DNA of 64,000 nucleotides. Source: Aselliscus stoliczkanus. Taxonomy: Eukaryota; Chordata; Mammalia; Chiroptera; Hipposideridae. The position numbers and the translations under genes were made by a program. The DNA lies in assembly GCA_033961575.1 (NCBI GenBank), contig CM066732.1, positions 67,308,687 through 67,372,686 of the forward strand, read 5' to 3'. Within the stretch, counting starts at the first letter, position 1, and every line of letters begins with the position of its first letter. Below are positions 10,856 through 22,125 of the stretch, in pieces. The notes beneath the pieces are model-generated. The model did not search any database, had not been told where the DNA came from, and saw only the letters and a list, made by a program, of their open reading frames with translations.

Positions 10856-10900
10856 TCTGAGTCATGTACCTGCTTGCTCCATTCCTCCCTATATTTACGA

Positions 10901-11040
10901 GGACAGGTTAGCCAGAGATGGGTAAGGACCTCCTTGAAGGTAACCAACCTAAGACAGGGCTTGATTGCTAGAGGATCAAGTGCCAATGACGGGTAAGGTT
11001 ATTACTTCATTAGGGGGACGCCTAAGACAGGCACTGTCGC
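10901..11040 (+). promoter_or_regulatory. CTE-like RNA export element
   Basis: Two half-sites are visible. Each has a GGGTAAGG box (GCCAGAGATGGGTAAGG at 10911-10927; GCCAATGACGGGTAAGG at 10982-10998) followed by CCTAAGACAGG (10948-10958 and 11021-11031). The order and sequence of these boxes match what I know of the type-D retrovirus constitutive transport element, whose paired internal loops bind NXF1/TAP to export unspliced RNA. It lies between the env stop and the polypurine tract, the expected position. Function is inferred. Confidence 0.8.
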
Positions 11041-11073
11041 TCGCAGCCGCCTGGGGTCACAGGCGTGCTTTAT

Positions 11074-11092
11074 AAATAAAAATAGGGGGAGA
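11074..11092 (+). promoter_or_regulatory. polypurine tract
   Basis: Purine-rich aaataaaaataggggga followed by ga, immediately upstream of the 3' LTR. This is the plus-strand primer position in retroviruses. Confidence 0.85.
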
Positions 11093-11509
11093 CGTTGGGG
11101 GCCATGCAGGATAGCTAGCTTTAGCCTGAGAAATACATGTTGTTCTCATTTGTCCCACCTGGGAGATGCTTTTCACTATTGAAGTTTGTGGAGAGAATGA
11201 CCAGTTCCAGTGAATGCACAAGAAGAAAGATGTTTGTCCATATGCTCGAGACTAGCAGCCTGGGAGATTGACCTTTAAGCTTCCATTGAGTAGTTAATAG
11301 ATTACTAGCAGAAGTAGTCATGCATGCCTGTCATTTTCTGTTCAGCACGTACCCTCAGATGTATACCGTATATAAGGTCTGTGAGAAATAAACTCGGGGC
11401 TTCAGTATTTACTGTTGCCCTCCTGATGTCTATCTCTGTCTTCTCTGTCTTTTCCTAATCCTCACTTCCCCTTTCAGGACCGTTTGTATTTTGCCGGCTA
11501 GAACCTGCA
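11093..11509 (+). repeat. 3' long terminal repeat
   Basis: Starts cgttgggggcc (first base changed from T) and ends gaacctgca. TATATAA is near 11369-11375 and AATAAA at 11387-11392. It aligns over its full length with 4861-5274. Confidence 0.95.
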
Positions 11510-11515
11510 CAAGAG
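11510..11515. repeat. target-site duplication of the provirus, right copy
   Basis: caagag, identical to 4855-4860. Confidence 0.93.
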
Positions 11516-12289
11516 CTGAAGATTGCTTATTTAAGGATAAAGTTACAAATTTATTAGAGGGTCGAACTAGGGAGTATTGCTTTGTTTATTTGGAAAAAAT
11601 ACATATGTATATATGCTTCTTGGAAACATACATTTGTATTCTCAAAATTAATTTCCACACTATATCCTCAGGGTGTTTTTAAAGGCTGAATGGGAATTCT
11701 TGCTAAAGATATACAATAACTAGCCACTACATTGATAGGGCTTTGATTTTTGAAAGAGATATTGATAAAAATGTCTTAGAGAAGGAATATCCAACAGCTC
11801 CAACTTACTGTAAAACTAATTGTATAGAGAAAATATATGGTTTTTGAAAACCTGGAAATGACCTAAATGTTCAATAGTGGGTGTGAGTTAAATCAATTAT
11901 ATAACATCTATGTGGGGGGAAAAAAAATCAGGCCATTCAAAGGATGTGTTAGATACAAAAATATTTGGAATGGAAAAATATTCATGATATAATAAGTGGA
12001 AAGCGTAGACATTGATGGATTTTATGAAGGCCTACCAACATAAAATAATTATAACACAAAGTTATAAGGTATGTATTTAGTATCAAACATCGTATATTAT
12101 TTATTAAAATTTCATTAAATTTGTTAAAATTATTACATTATTACATGTCTTTTAAATTCTACCAGTTTGAATAACAATATAAAAGTATGCTCTATATAAA
12201 TATTGTCATTTACAATAAAAGTTGTGAATTTTCATAGTCTATTTATAGTTCATTAAGCAATATCCTAAGTATGTTATTGCATATTATTC
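11516..12289. other. intergenic, no feature assigned
   Basis: AT-rich flank of the provirus. I see no gene or assignable repeat. Confidence 0.45.
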
Positions 12290-12430
12290 ACAACAAAGCT
12301 ATTAGGTAGAAACTTATTATTCCTGCTCCACAGATGAGGATACTGACATTCAGAGAGGTTGTTAGATCACAGGGCTAATCAGCGGCAGAGCTGGAATTGA
12401 ACCCATTTTCCAGTGCTCAGAGTCTATTCT
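12290..12430 (-). repeat. MIR SINE remnant
   Basis: Contains 'ccacagatgaggatactgacattcagagaggttgttagatcacagggctaatcagcgg' type sequence, the antisense core of the ancient mammalian MIR element. Old and diverged. Confidence 0.75.
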
Positions 12431-12444
12431 CGCAGCACAATATC

Positions 12445-12672
12445 TCATTAAGAAGTGTAATCATTAAAAAATATATAATATTTCCTATATATAGTCAGGG
12501 ATGTGGAATACAGTGTGGGGAGTGGAGTCAATGAAATTGTAATAGATAGGTATGATATCAGGGGTGGGGAGGCAGTGGATTGGAGGAGCGGGGTTGTCAC
12601 TTTGTGAGGGGTTAAAAGTATAACTATTGCATTGTTTTGTACACCTGAAACTAATAACAAAAAAAAAAAGCT
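12445..12672 (+). repeat. probable L1-type 3' end with poly-A
   Basis: Ends 'ttgttttgtacacctgaaactaataac' followed by an A run, the usual 3'-end pattern of laurasiatherian L1 copies. Only the tail is present. Family assignment is tentative. Confidence 0.5.
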
Positions 12673-12772
12673 AAAAAAAATAATGTTTCCAGTTTTGCCA
12701 GTTTTTAAAGATTTGTGTGCTTTTTTCATCATTTGGAAAATTTACATATAGAAAATTTCTTTTTTTTCCTTT

Positions 12773-14244
12773 TTTTTTTTTTAAAGTTTCTGTGAGCTTT
12801 AGCATATTCATAGATTGGTATAACCACCACCAAAAGCAGGATGCAGCACAATTCTATTACCTCCTTGACGCCCTTTATAGTCAGACATTCCCCCCAGTTC
12901 AAACCCCTGGCAACCAGTGATTTTTCTCTATCATTTTTCTTTAAGAAGATGCCATATAAATGGCATCATACATTGTGTCATCTTTTGAGGCTGGCATCTT
13001 TCACATAGCATAATGAATTTGAGATTCATTGATGTTCTTTCATGTATCAATAGTTTATTCCCTTTTATTGCTAAGTAGTATTCTTTTATACAACAGTTTG
13101 TCTATTCAGCAGTTGTAGGATATTTGAGTTTTTCTTGTTTGGGAGTAATTATGATTATTGCTGCTATTTGTAAAAGAAACCTTCTTATTTTTCTAGGACA
13201 GGGTTTCTCAACCTCAGCACTATTGGTGCTTTGTACTGGATCATTTTTTTATTATAGAGAACTATCCTGGGCATTGTAGGATGTTTTGCATCATCCCTGG
13301 CCTCTACCAGCTGGATGTCAGTAGCATCCACAGATGTGACAAGCAAAAATGTCTCAAAAATTTAACAAATGTCCCCTGGATGCAGTCACATACTAATAAG
13401 AACCATTATTCTAGGATAAATACCTAAAAAGTAATTGCTGTGTCATATAACTTTATAAGAAATGGTACATCTCTGTTACAGGGTGGTTGTATCAATTTGC
13501 ATTCCCACCAGCAAAATACATCCTCAGTGCCATGCCATTGTTAATATTTTTTTGCTTGTTTTGCTTTTTTTCTTTTAATTTCAACTATTCTAATTGTTGT
13601 GGAGTTGTACCTCATTATGTTTTTTTTTAAATTTCCAATTCCCTAGTAACTATTTTTGTTGTACATCTTTTCTATGTGTATACTTGCCATCTGTATATCT
13701 TTGCAAAGAATCTGTTTAGGTCTTTTACCCTCTTAATTTTAATTTTTTCATTGTCGAGTTCATATATTCCAGTACAAGTCCTTTGTCAGATATTTAGTTT
13801 GGAAATTTTTGTCTCAGTATATAGTTAGTTTTTAAAACCTTTTGCAGGAAAAACATCTTAAATATTAATGAAATCCAAGTTCCCAATTATTTCTTTGACA
13901 AATCATTCTTTTGGTGTCCTATTTAGGAACTGTTTGCCTAATTTAAGGTTGTAAAGATGACTCCAATGTTTCCTCTTGTATTTTATAGTTTTATGTTTTA
14001 TATTTAAGGTTTTGATCCATTTGAAGTATATGTTTTATTCTGAATGAGATATATGTTAAGGTTCCTTTATTGGATTCATTTATATAAATATTCAATTGTG
14101 GCACTACTTTGTTAAAAAAAAAAGTATCCTTTCTCCACTGAATTATCTATGTACCTTGGTAAAAATTATTTGATTCTATCTGCATGGGTCTAATTCAGAT
14201 TTTCTGTTCTGTCCCTCCCAGCTATGTATCTATCTTTTCACTAA
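12773..14244 (-). mobile_element. old L1, 3' portion (left arm of nested stack)
   Basis: Antisense L1 3' UTR and ORF2 end, including 'caatttgcattcccaccagc' near 13494. It is interrupted by a hAT element at 13199-13408 and cut at 14244 by the younger L1. It continues at 22126 in the same orientation and at the right point of ORF2, so both arms are one element. Confidence 0.8.
13199..13408. mobile_element. hAT-type nonautonomous DNA transposon
   Basis: Left end 'cagggtttctcaacc', right end '...aagaaccatta'. It is flanked by the 8-bp duplication ttctagga at 13191-13198 and 13409-13416, the size typical of hAT elements. It inserted into the old L1. Confidence 0.78.
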
Positions 14245-14258
14245 TGGCACAATCTTTT
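14245..14258. repeat. L1 target-site duplication, left
   Basis: tggcacaatctttt, identical to 22112-22125. It defines the insertion of the younger L1 to the base. Confidence 0.93.
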
Positions 14259-14790
14259 TTATTTTATTTAATTTTTATTTTTTTATTTTATTTTATTTAT
14301 TTTTAATTAGTTTCAGGTGTACAACACAGTGCAATAGTTATACATTTTACCCCTCAAAGTGACAAACCCCCACCCCCAATTCGCCACCCCACTCCCCCCC
14401 ATATCATATATATCTATTACTCTTCCTCTGACTCTCTTCCACAGTATAATCCACATCCCGTGACTATCTATATATATATTCAATTACAGTAGGTATACAA
14501 CCTCCGCTTTAGTTATACAGTGCAGTGATCAAACCTCTACTCCATCCATGAAATGGTCTCCCTAACAAGACCTATGACCATCTGACATTCCACAGAATAT
14601 TTACAACATTATTAATTATATTCCCCAAACTGTTTTTCATATCCCAGTGGCAATATTGTAGTTGCCTATTTTTGCTGTCTAATCCCTTCCCCTTCTCCCT
14701 CATCTCCATCCCCCTCCCAATTAGCAACCCTGATTTTTCCTCTATATCTATGAGACAGTTTCTGTTTACTTTGCTCATTCATACAGTTTT

Positions 14791-17700
14791 TCAGATTCCA
14801 CATATGAGTGAGATCATATGGTATTTGTCTTTCTCTGACTGACTTATTTCACTTAACATAATAGTCTCTAGGTCCATCCATATCATTGCAAATGGTACGA
14901 TTTCATTCTTCTTTGTAGCGGAGTAATACTCCAATGTATAAATATACCACAGTTTCTTAATCCAGTCATCTACTGATGGGCATTTTGGTTGTTTCCAAGT
15001 CTTAGATATTGTAAATTGTGCTGCTATGAACATAGGGGTGCATAACTTTTTTTGAATAAGTGTCTTGGTTTTTTCAGGATAAATACCTAGGAGTGGAATT
15101 GCTGGGTCAAACGGTAGCTCTATTTCCAGTTCTTTGAGATACCTCCATACTGACTTCCATAGTGGCTGCACCAATCTGCAATCCCACCAACAGTGCAGCA
15201 GGGTCCCCTTTTCCCCACAGCCCCGCCAGCACTTGTTGTTTGTTGATTTATTGATGATAGCCATTCTGACTGGAGTGAGGTGGTATCTCATGGTGGTTTT
15301 TATTTGCATTTCCCTAATGACCAGTGAGGTTGAACTTTTTTTCATATGCCTGTTGGCCATCTGTGTGTCCTCTTTAGAGAAATGTCTCTTCATATCTTCT
15401 GCCCATTTTTTAATTGGGTTGTTTGTTTTTTTGGTGTTGAGTTTCATGAGTGTTTTATAAATTTTGGATATTTACCCCTTATCAGATATATCGTTGGCAA
15501 ATATCTTCTCCCATTCAGTAGGCTTCCTTTTTGTTTTATTAATGGTTTCCTTTTTGTGAAAAAACTTTTAAGTCTGATATAATCCCATATGTTCATTTTT
15601 TCTTTTACTTCCCTTGTCCGTAGGGATGTATCAGTAAAAATATTGCTCCGGGTAATGTCTGCAAATGTACTCCCTATATTTTCTTTTAGGATTTTTATGG
15701 TTTCAGGTCTTACATTTAAGTCTTTAATCCATTTTGAATTTGTTCTTGTATAAGGCGTAAGGAGGTGGTCCAGTTTCATTTTTTTGCATGTGTCAGTCCA
15801 ATTTTCCCAGTACCATTTATTGAATAGACTATCTTTACTCCAGTGTAAATTCTTGCTTCCTTTGTCATAGATTAACTGTCCATAAATGCCTGGATTTATT
15901 TCTGGGCTCTCTGTTCTGTTCCACTGATCGATGTGCCTGTTTTTATGCCAATACCAAACTGTCTTGATTACTGTAGCCTTGTAGTAGGTTTTGATGTCTG
16001 GTAGTGTGATCCCCCCGACTTTGTTTTTATTTCTCAGAATTGCCGAGGCTATTCTGGGTCTTTTATGATTCCATATAAATTTTAGGATTATATTTTCTAT
16101 TTCTGTGAAAAATGCCCTTGGTAGTTTGATAGGAATTGCATTGAATCTATATATTGCTTTAGGCAGTATGGACATTTTAACTATATTAATTCTTCCTATC
16201 CATGAGCATGGTAGGTGTTTCCATTTATTTGTATCTTCTATGATTTCTTTCTTCAGTGTCTTATCATTTTCTGAGTACAGATCTTTCACTTCTTTGGTTA
16301 AATTTATTCCTAGGTATTTTATAGTTCTTGACGCAATTGTAAATGGGACAGTTTTCTTAATTTCTCTTTCCATTAGTTTATTATTGGTATATGCAAATGC
16401 CACTGATTTCTGAACATTGATTTTATATCCTGCTACTTTACTGAATTCGTCTATCAGTTCCAATAGTTTTTAGATGGAGTCTTTGGGGTTCTCTATATAC
16501 AGCATCATGTCATCTGCATATAATGACAATTTTACTTCTTCCTTGCCAATTTAGATGCCTTTTATTTCTTTTTGTTGTCTGATTGCTGTGGCTAGAATTT
16601 CCAGCACTATGTTGAATAAAAGAGGAGAAAGTGGACAGCCTTGTCTTGTTCCTGATCTTAAGGGGAATGGTTTTAGCTTTTCCCCGTTGAGTATGATGTT
16701 AGCTGTAGGTTTATCATACATGGCTTTTATTATGTTGAGATATGATCCCTGTATTCCCACTTTGCTAAGGGTTTTTAACATAAATGGCTGTTGGATTTTG
16801 TCAAATGCCTTTTCTGCATCTATTGAAATGACCATGTGATCTTTATCCTTCATTTTGTTGATGTGGTGTATCACATTAATTGATTTACGGATGTTGAACC
16901 AGTCTTGCGCACTAGGGATGAATCCCACTTGATCATGATGTATGATCTTAATATATTGCTGAATTCTGTTTGCTAATATTTTATTGAGAATTTTTGCTCT
17001 ATATTCATCAGGGAGATTGGCCTGTAGTTTTCCTTTTTTGTGATGTCTTTATCTGGTTTTGGAATCAGGGTGATAGTGGCTTCATAAAAAGAGGTTGGGA
17101 GTCTTCCCTCCTTCTGAATTTTTTGGAATAGTTTTTGAAGAATAGGTGATAGTTCTTTTTTGAATGTTTGATAAAATGTGAAGCCATCTGGTCCAGGGAT
17201 TTTGTTTTTTGGGAGCTTGTCAATTACTGATTCAATTTCCTTGGTAGTAATCAGGGTATCTAGATTTTCTGTTTCTTCTTGCGTTAGCTTTGGAAGGTTA
17301 TATGCTTCTAGAAAATTATCCATTTCTTCCAGATTGTCAAATTTGTTGGCCTATAGTTGCTTTTAGTAATTTCTTAGTATTTTTTGTATTTCTGTGATAT
17401 CTGTAGTCATTTCCCCTTTCATTCCTGATTTTGCTAATTTGAGTCCTCTCTCTTTTTTTTTTTGATGAGCCTGGCTAGAGGTTTGTCAATTTTGTTTATC
17501 TTCTCAAGAAACCAGCTCTTGGTTTCATTGATCTTTTGAATTGTTTTTCTCTTCTCTATACTGTTTATTTCTGCTCTGGTCTTTATTATCTCCTTTCTTG
17601 TACTCCCCTTGGGCCTCTTTTGCTGTTCTTTTTCCAGTTCCCTTAGGTGTAAGGATAACCTGTTGATGAGATTTTTCTTTCTTCTTTAGGTAGGCCTGCA

Positions 17701-18619
17701 CTGCTATAAAATTCCCTCTTAGGACTGCTTTCGCAGCATCCCAGAGATTTTGGGTCATGGTGTTTTGATTTTCGTTTGTCTTGAGGTATCTTTTGATTTC
17801 CTCCTTTATCTCATTTGTGACCCACTCACTATTTAATAGCACATTGTTTAGCCTCCATTTATTTGTCAGCTTCCCAGATTTCTTCTTATAATTGATTTCT
17901 AGTTTCATAGCATTGTGGTCAGAGAATACAGTTGAAATGATTTCAATCTTCTTAAATTTATTGAGACTTGTTTTGTGGCCTAACATGTGGTCTATCTTAG
18001 AAAATGTTCCATGTGCACTTGAAAAGAACGTATATTCTGTAGCTTTGGGATGAAATGCTCTGAAAATGTCTGTTAAATTCAGCTGGTCTAATGTGTCATT
18101 TAAGGTCGCTGTTTCCACATTGATTTTCTGTCTGGAGGATCTGTCCATTAGTGACAGCAGGGTGTTGAAGTCCCCTACTATGATAGTGTTACTGTTGATC
18201 TCTGTCTTTATGTCTGACAATATCTGTTTTATATATTTAGGGGCTCCTATGTTAGGTGCATAGATGTTTACTAGAGTTATGTCCTCTTGTTGGATCGATC
18301 TCTTCATTACTATGAAGTGTCCTTCTTCGTCCTTTGTTATATTCTTCAATTTAAAGTCTATTTTATCTGATATAAGTATCGCTACTCCAGCTTTTTTCTC
18401 AGTACCATTTGCATGAAATATTTTACTCCATCCCTTTACTTTCAGCCTGTATGAGTCTTTGGATCTGAGGTGAGTCTCTTGTATACAGCATATGCTGGGG
18501 TCTTGCTTTCTTATCCATTCAGCCACCCTATGTCTTTTTATTGGAGCATTTAATCCATTTACATTTAATGTGATTATTGATAGGTGTGTATTTATTGCCA
18601 TTTTGTTATTTGTGTTCAT
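14791..18619 (-). pseudogene. ORF2: L1 ORF2 (endonuclease-reverse transcriptase), disrupted
   Basis: It reads from 18619 with the APE-like endonuclease start ([19 protein letters not shown], then [17 protein letters not shown] and SDH motifs) in an open piece to 17525. Reverse-transcriptase blocks follow in pieces at 16973-17323, 16551-16928 ([14 protein letters not shown]) and 15444-16463, with a YADD active-site sequence near 16505-16520. The Cys-rich C-terminal piece (14791-15447; [17 protein letters not shown]) is open to the natural stop. Stops or frame changes between these pieces mean no full protein. In a live element this protein nicks DNA and copies the L1 RNA at the target. Confidence 0.93.
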
Positions 18620-18649
18620 AGTCTTTCTTAGGTTGTTTTTCTCTTCTAC

Positions 18650-19524
18650 TTAAAGAAGCCCTTTTAGCATTTCCTGCAAAGCTGGCTTGGTGGTAATGAA
18701 TTCCCTTAACTTATTCTTTTCTGCAAAGCTCCCTATCTCGCCTTCGATTTTAAATGATAACGTTGCTGGAAACAGCAATCTCGGTTGTAGGCCTTTATTT
18801 TTCATCACTTTGAAAACCTCCTGCCACTCCCTTCTGGCCTGCAAAGTTTCTGTGAAAAGTCAGCTGATGATCTTATGGGGGTACCCTTGTAAGTAACTTG
18901 CTGCCTTTGCCTTGCTGCTTTAAGGATTCTATCTTTGTCCTTAACCCTTGCCATGTTCACTATAATGTGTCTTGGAGTGGGCCTATTTGGAATCATCCTG
19001 GTTGAAACTCTCTGCACTTCCTGAGCTTGTATTTCAATGTCCTTTGCCAGGTTAGGGAAGTTTTCAGACATTATTACTTCAAATATATTCTCAGTCCCTT
19101 GCTCCCTCTCTTCTCCTTCTGGTACTCCAATGACCCATTGGTTATTGCGTTTGATGTTGTCCCCCAGCTCTCTTAAACTATTCTCCATGGTTTTCATTCT
19201 CTTTTCTTTTTGTTGTTCCACATGGGTGATCTCTGCTATTTTGTCTTCTAAGTCACTGATTCAATTTTCTGCTTCATCCAATCTGCTAGTGATTCCATCA
19301 AGTTTGTTATTTAATTCAGTAATTGTGTTCTTAAGTTCTAGCTGGTTGCTTTTCATGATTTCTCTATCCTTCTTTATATTTTCATTAATTTCCTTGAACA
19401 TTCTAATAATCAGTGTTCTGAACTCTGTCTCTGATAGGTTGGTTACCTCTATTTCCTCTATTTCCACTGATTCAGGAAGTTTCTTCTGTTCTTTTATTTG
19501 TGTTGTGTTTCTTTGTCTCCCCAT
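18650..19524 (-). pseudogene. ORF1: L1 ORF1 (RNA-binding chaperone), disrupted
   Basis: Starts at 19524 (MGRQRNTTQIKEQKKLPES). The N-terminal half is rich in heptad-like Leu/Ile/Glu/Lys, consistent with the trimeric coiled coil. An in-frame TGA lies at about 19260. The RRM/C-terminal part (NQWVIGVPEGEE, RPTPRHIIVNM) runs from 19221, and a frame change near 18840 separates the last segment (AFAEKNKLREF-like, ending at 18650). Length of about 290 codons is a little shorter than human ORF1p (338). ORF2 starts about 30 bases downstream. Confidence 0.9.
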
Positions 19525-22111
19525 TCTGGTTTACTCTTTGTGTTTGCTTTAATATAACAGACAGATCCCCCAGGTTTCTCAGTCTTTTCTGGGTAAACTT
19601 ATATGGTGTGTGTCCTTTATATTTGAATTATTCAGTCTCCCTATTCTCCTGTGCTTGTATCTGAGGTGTTCCTTGTGTCGTGTGTCCTCACTTGTTGAAG
19701 TTTTAGTTTTGATTACTTTTAGTTTGTCAGTAGGTGGGATTGAATCCCAGATTGATTAGCTGTGAGGATCAGCAGCGTCTGCAGTTTATGAGCTGCTGTG
19801 AGAGGATTGACTCCTCTGATGAAACTTGGACCCTATGGGCCCTAGTACTTGTAGCAACTTCCTTTTGGGTGTGACTCTTGTATGTCAAACCCAGAAATGC
19901 TCTGGTTTTATCTAAAGTTGGCCTCCAGGTATGATGATTCTTGTGTCTGTTTGTTTGGACCCACTGCTACAGAGTGATTTTAGAGCATAACAGATCAACA
20001 AGAATAACCTCCGCAGCCACCAAAGGAAACCAAATGCTTGCACAAGTAAAAAAAACAACCATCAAACTACAGTCAACTTGTACAGAAATATCAATCATAC
20101 TAATGAAGAAAACAAACAGAAACAAAACAAAAACCACACACACAATAATAACAGTAGAGGAAACAAAATAAAATACAATATCCTAAAATAAAAAATAGAA
20201 TAAACATGAGAAACCGATTAGCTATACCTAAAAAATAAAAAATAAAAATAAACTAAAATAATAATAATAAAAAAGTAAGAATAAAAATTAAAAAAATAAA
20301 ATTTGCAGAAAAAAGGAAAAAAGGAAAAGTATAGCAGTGAGAAGAATGAATAAAATAAGGGTGGGGAAAAAAGAAAAAGAAAAGAAAGAAAAAGAAAAAA
20401 ATATATATATATTTGTCTACACACCCATATATATGGACATATATTCACCTATGTACACCTATATATATGCCTATATTAAAAACTACAAAATGATAAGAAT
20501 GAAATAGAAATAAAAACCAAAAACAACCAAGATAAGCAGCCAATAAAGGGAAAACAAAACAGAATAAAACCAAACAAACCAAAAATACCCGTGCCGGTCT
20601 TGGCTAAAGTCCACAAAGCTCTCTTCAGTTTGTCTGCTGTATAAAAATTCCTGTGCGATTTGTGGGAACAGTAGGCCACCTGATGCCTAGGGTGATCCTG
20701 GCACTGCAGGGTTGCTGTACTTGAGTGTGGCTGTGATGTGTGATTGGTCGGTTTTACAAAGTCACTGCCTTTTTGCTTTTGCCTGTCCCAAGGCAGGCTG
20801 CACCCCCAAAGGCTCAATGAGTGTCTCTGGGCACCCTTTCGGTAGACAGCCATGGAGAATTAAAGAATTCTTCACTACCAAAAGCCTGCTGCTAAGAATC
20901 TGTTAATTAGTGCCTCAGCAGGTGAACCTGCCCTGCCTCCCAAGCCTTGCATAAAGGTGGGGGCGGGGTAGGTAGTCTCACTCTGCAGCCTTTACTGGGG
21001 TGGAAATTCTCAACCCCCTGCAGGTAGCAATATCTTCCTAGTCTGCCCCTATTGCTCCATTCAGGAGTCAGTTTCAGACTCTGTCTTGGCGGGGGGCCAA
21101 AGTTTGTGGGAATGGGTGGGTTATTGATTTTTTTTGCTTTCTGTTCAAGAGTAGAAAAAGGAAAAAAAATAAAAAAAAATAAAAATAAACAAAGCCACAG
21201 TTTCAACACTGTTTTAAGCTCAGGCCTTTGCCTCTTATGCTCCAGGGGAGTTCCTGCTGCTCTCCCAAAGGGTCTGCCGGGATTTAGGGAATTGCGCGCA
21301 TCCTACCGTGTGGCTAAGATCCCCGCTCCGTGTCTCTCGGGGACCTGCGTCTCTGCCCGGCGCGCTGCGTGTCCGCGCGAGTCTTCTTGTTTCCCCTCCT
21401 CCCGGGTATAAGGCGTCTGCCTCGGAGCCGGCGCACTCCCTCCTGGATCTCCTGCTGCTCTCCCAAACGGTCTGCTGGGATTTAGGTGACTGCGCGCAAC
21501 CTGTAGCGCGGCTAAAATCCCCACTCCGTCTCTCCGGGACCTGCATCTCCGCCCGGCGCGCGCTGCTTCTCCGCTCAGTGAGTCCTCTTTTTCCCCCTGC
21601 TCCCGGGTTTCAGGCTTCTGCGCTCCGCGGGACCCGGTGGGCACAGAGACTGATCCCTGAACCGGGAGGGTGCAGGGACTGATCTTGCCTGTCGCTGCGG
21701 GGCTCTGCACCCTGCTTCCTGGGGACCCGGCGAGCCGCGGGTGCAGCTCGTACCTCTGCACAGTCGTCTCCTCTCTCTCCTCCCGCACTTGCCTGGCCTG
21801 AGGCTTCTGCCTCAGACTGCAAACCAATGCACTCTTGCTGAACTCTAGGTGGGCCGCGGGCCGCAGGGAGCAAGCCGGGGGAACACTCACCGTGCCTCAG
21901 CAGCCGCGGGTGCGGGCTGCACCTCACGCGTCTCGCCGCCTTCTTCCCCTACTTGCCCGGCCTGCCCACCTTCCAGCAATCCTTGTGTGGAACTCTTAGT
22001 TGCTCTGTGTGATGAGTAGATGTCTCTTTGAAGCGTATTAGAAGTTCAAATTGTGGATATTTCCAGGGGAGATTTCATAGAGCCCTCCTCACAGCCGCCA
22101 TCTTGCCCGTC
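19525..22111 (-). promoter_or_regulatory. L1 5' UTR and promoter region
   Basis: In L1 orientation it begins with the YY1-like start, followed by a GC-rich, CpG-dense block (20900-22111 on plus). This contains two tandem units of about 198 bp at 21253-21450 and 21451-about 21645, each beginning 'cctgctgctctcccaaa'. Nearer ORF1 is a block that is extremely A-rich on the plus strand (about 20040-20560). At 2.6 kb it is much longer than the roughly 0.9-kb human L1 5' UTR. Open frames here come from GC-rich sequence and are not genes. Confidence 0.85.
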
Positions 22112-22125
22112 TGGCACAATCTTTT
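22112..22125. repeat. L1 target-site duplication, right
   Basis: Identical to 14245-14258. Confidence 0.93.

Larger units (their letters stand above)
4861..11509 (+). mobile_element. betaretrovirus-like endogenous provirus (6.65 kb)
   Basis: Order: 5' LTR, tRNA-Lys3 primer site, gag, deleted gag-pro-pol segment, RT/RNase H/integrase, env, CTE-like element, polypurine tract, 3' LTR, all on the plus strand and bounded by a 6-bp duplication. Gag has the betaretroviral capsid signature with a major homology region, and env is of the MMTV/JSRV/HML type. Hand alignment of the LTRs gives about 22 substitutions in about 413 aligned positions (about 5%) plus small indels. At typical mammalian neutral rates this suggests an age of the order of ten million years, which is only an estimate. 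The interior is about 5.8 kb, shorter than a complete betaretrovirus because of the deletion near 6835. Confidence 0.95.
14259..22111 (-). mobile_element. full-length L1 retrotransposon (7.85 kb)
   Basis: Minus-strand L1 with poly-A (T-run on plus) at 14259, 3' UTR to 14790, ORF2 (14791-18619), ORF1 (about 18650-19524) and a 2.6-kb 5' UTR ending at 22111 with 'cagccgccatcttgcccg', the reverse complement of the usual L1 start (a YY1-like CAAGATGGCGGC). The 14-bp duplication tggcacaatctttt flanks it exactly at 14245-14258 and 22112-22125. It sits inside an older L1. ORFs carry several stops and frameshifts, so it is dead. Confidence 0.95.

Noticed and set aside
10516..10986. 156-codon minus-strand frame over the end of env and the CTE
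   Set aside because: Antisense to env and to the export element; no domain.
21235..21927. Long open frames on both strands near 21.2-21.9 kb
   Set aside because: They lie in the CpG-dense L1 5' UTR and reflect base composition.
14259..22111. L1 as a possibly active element
   Set aside because: ORF1 has an internal stop near 19260 and a frame change near 18840; ORF2 is split into several pieces.
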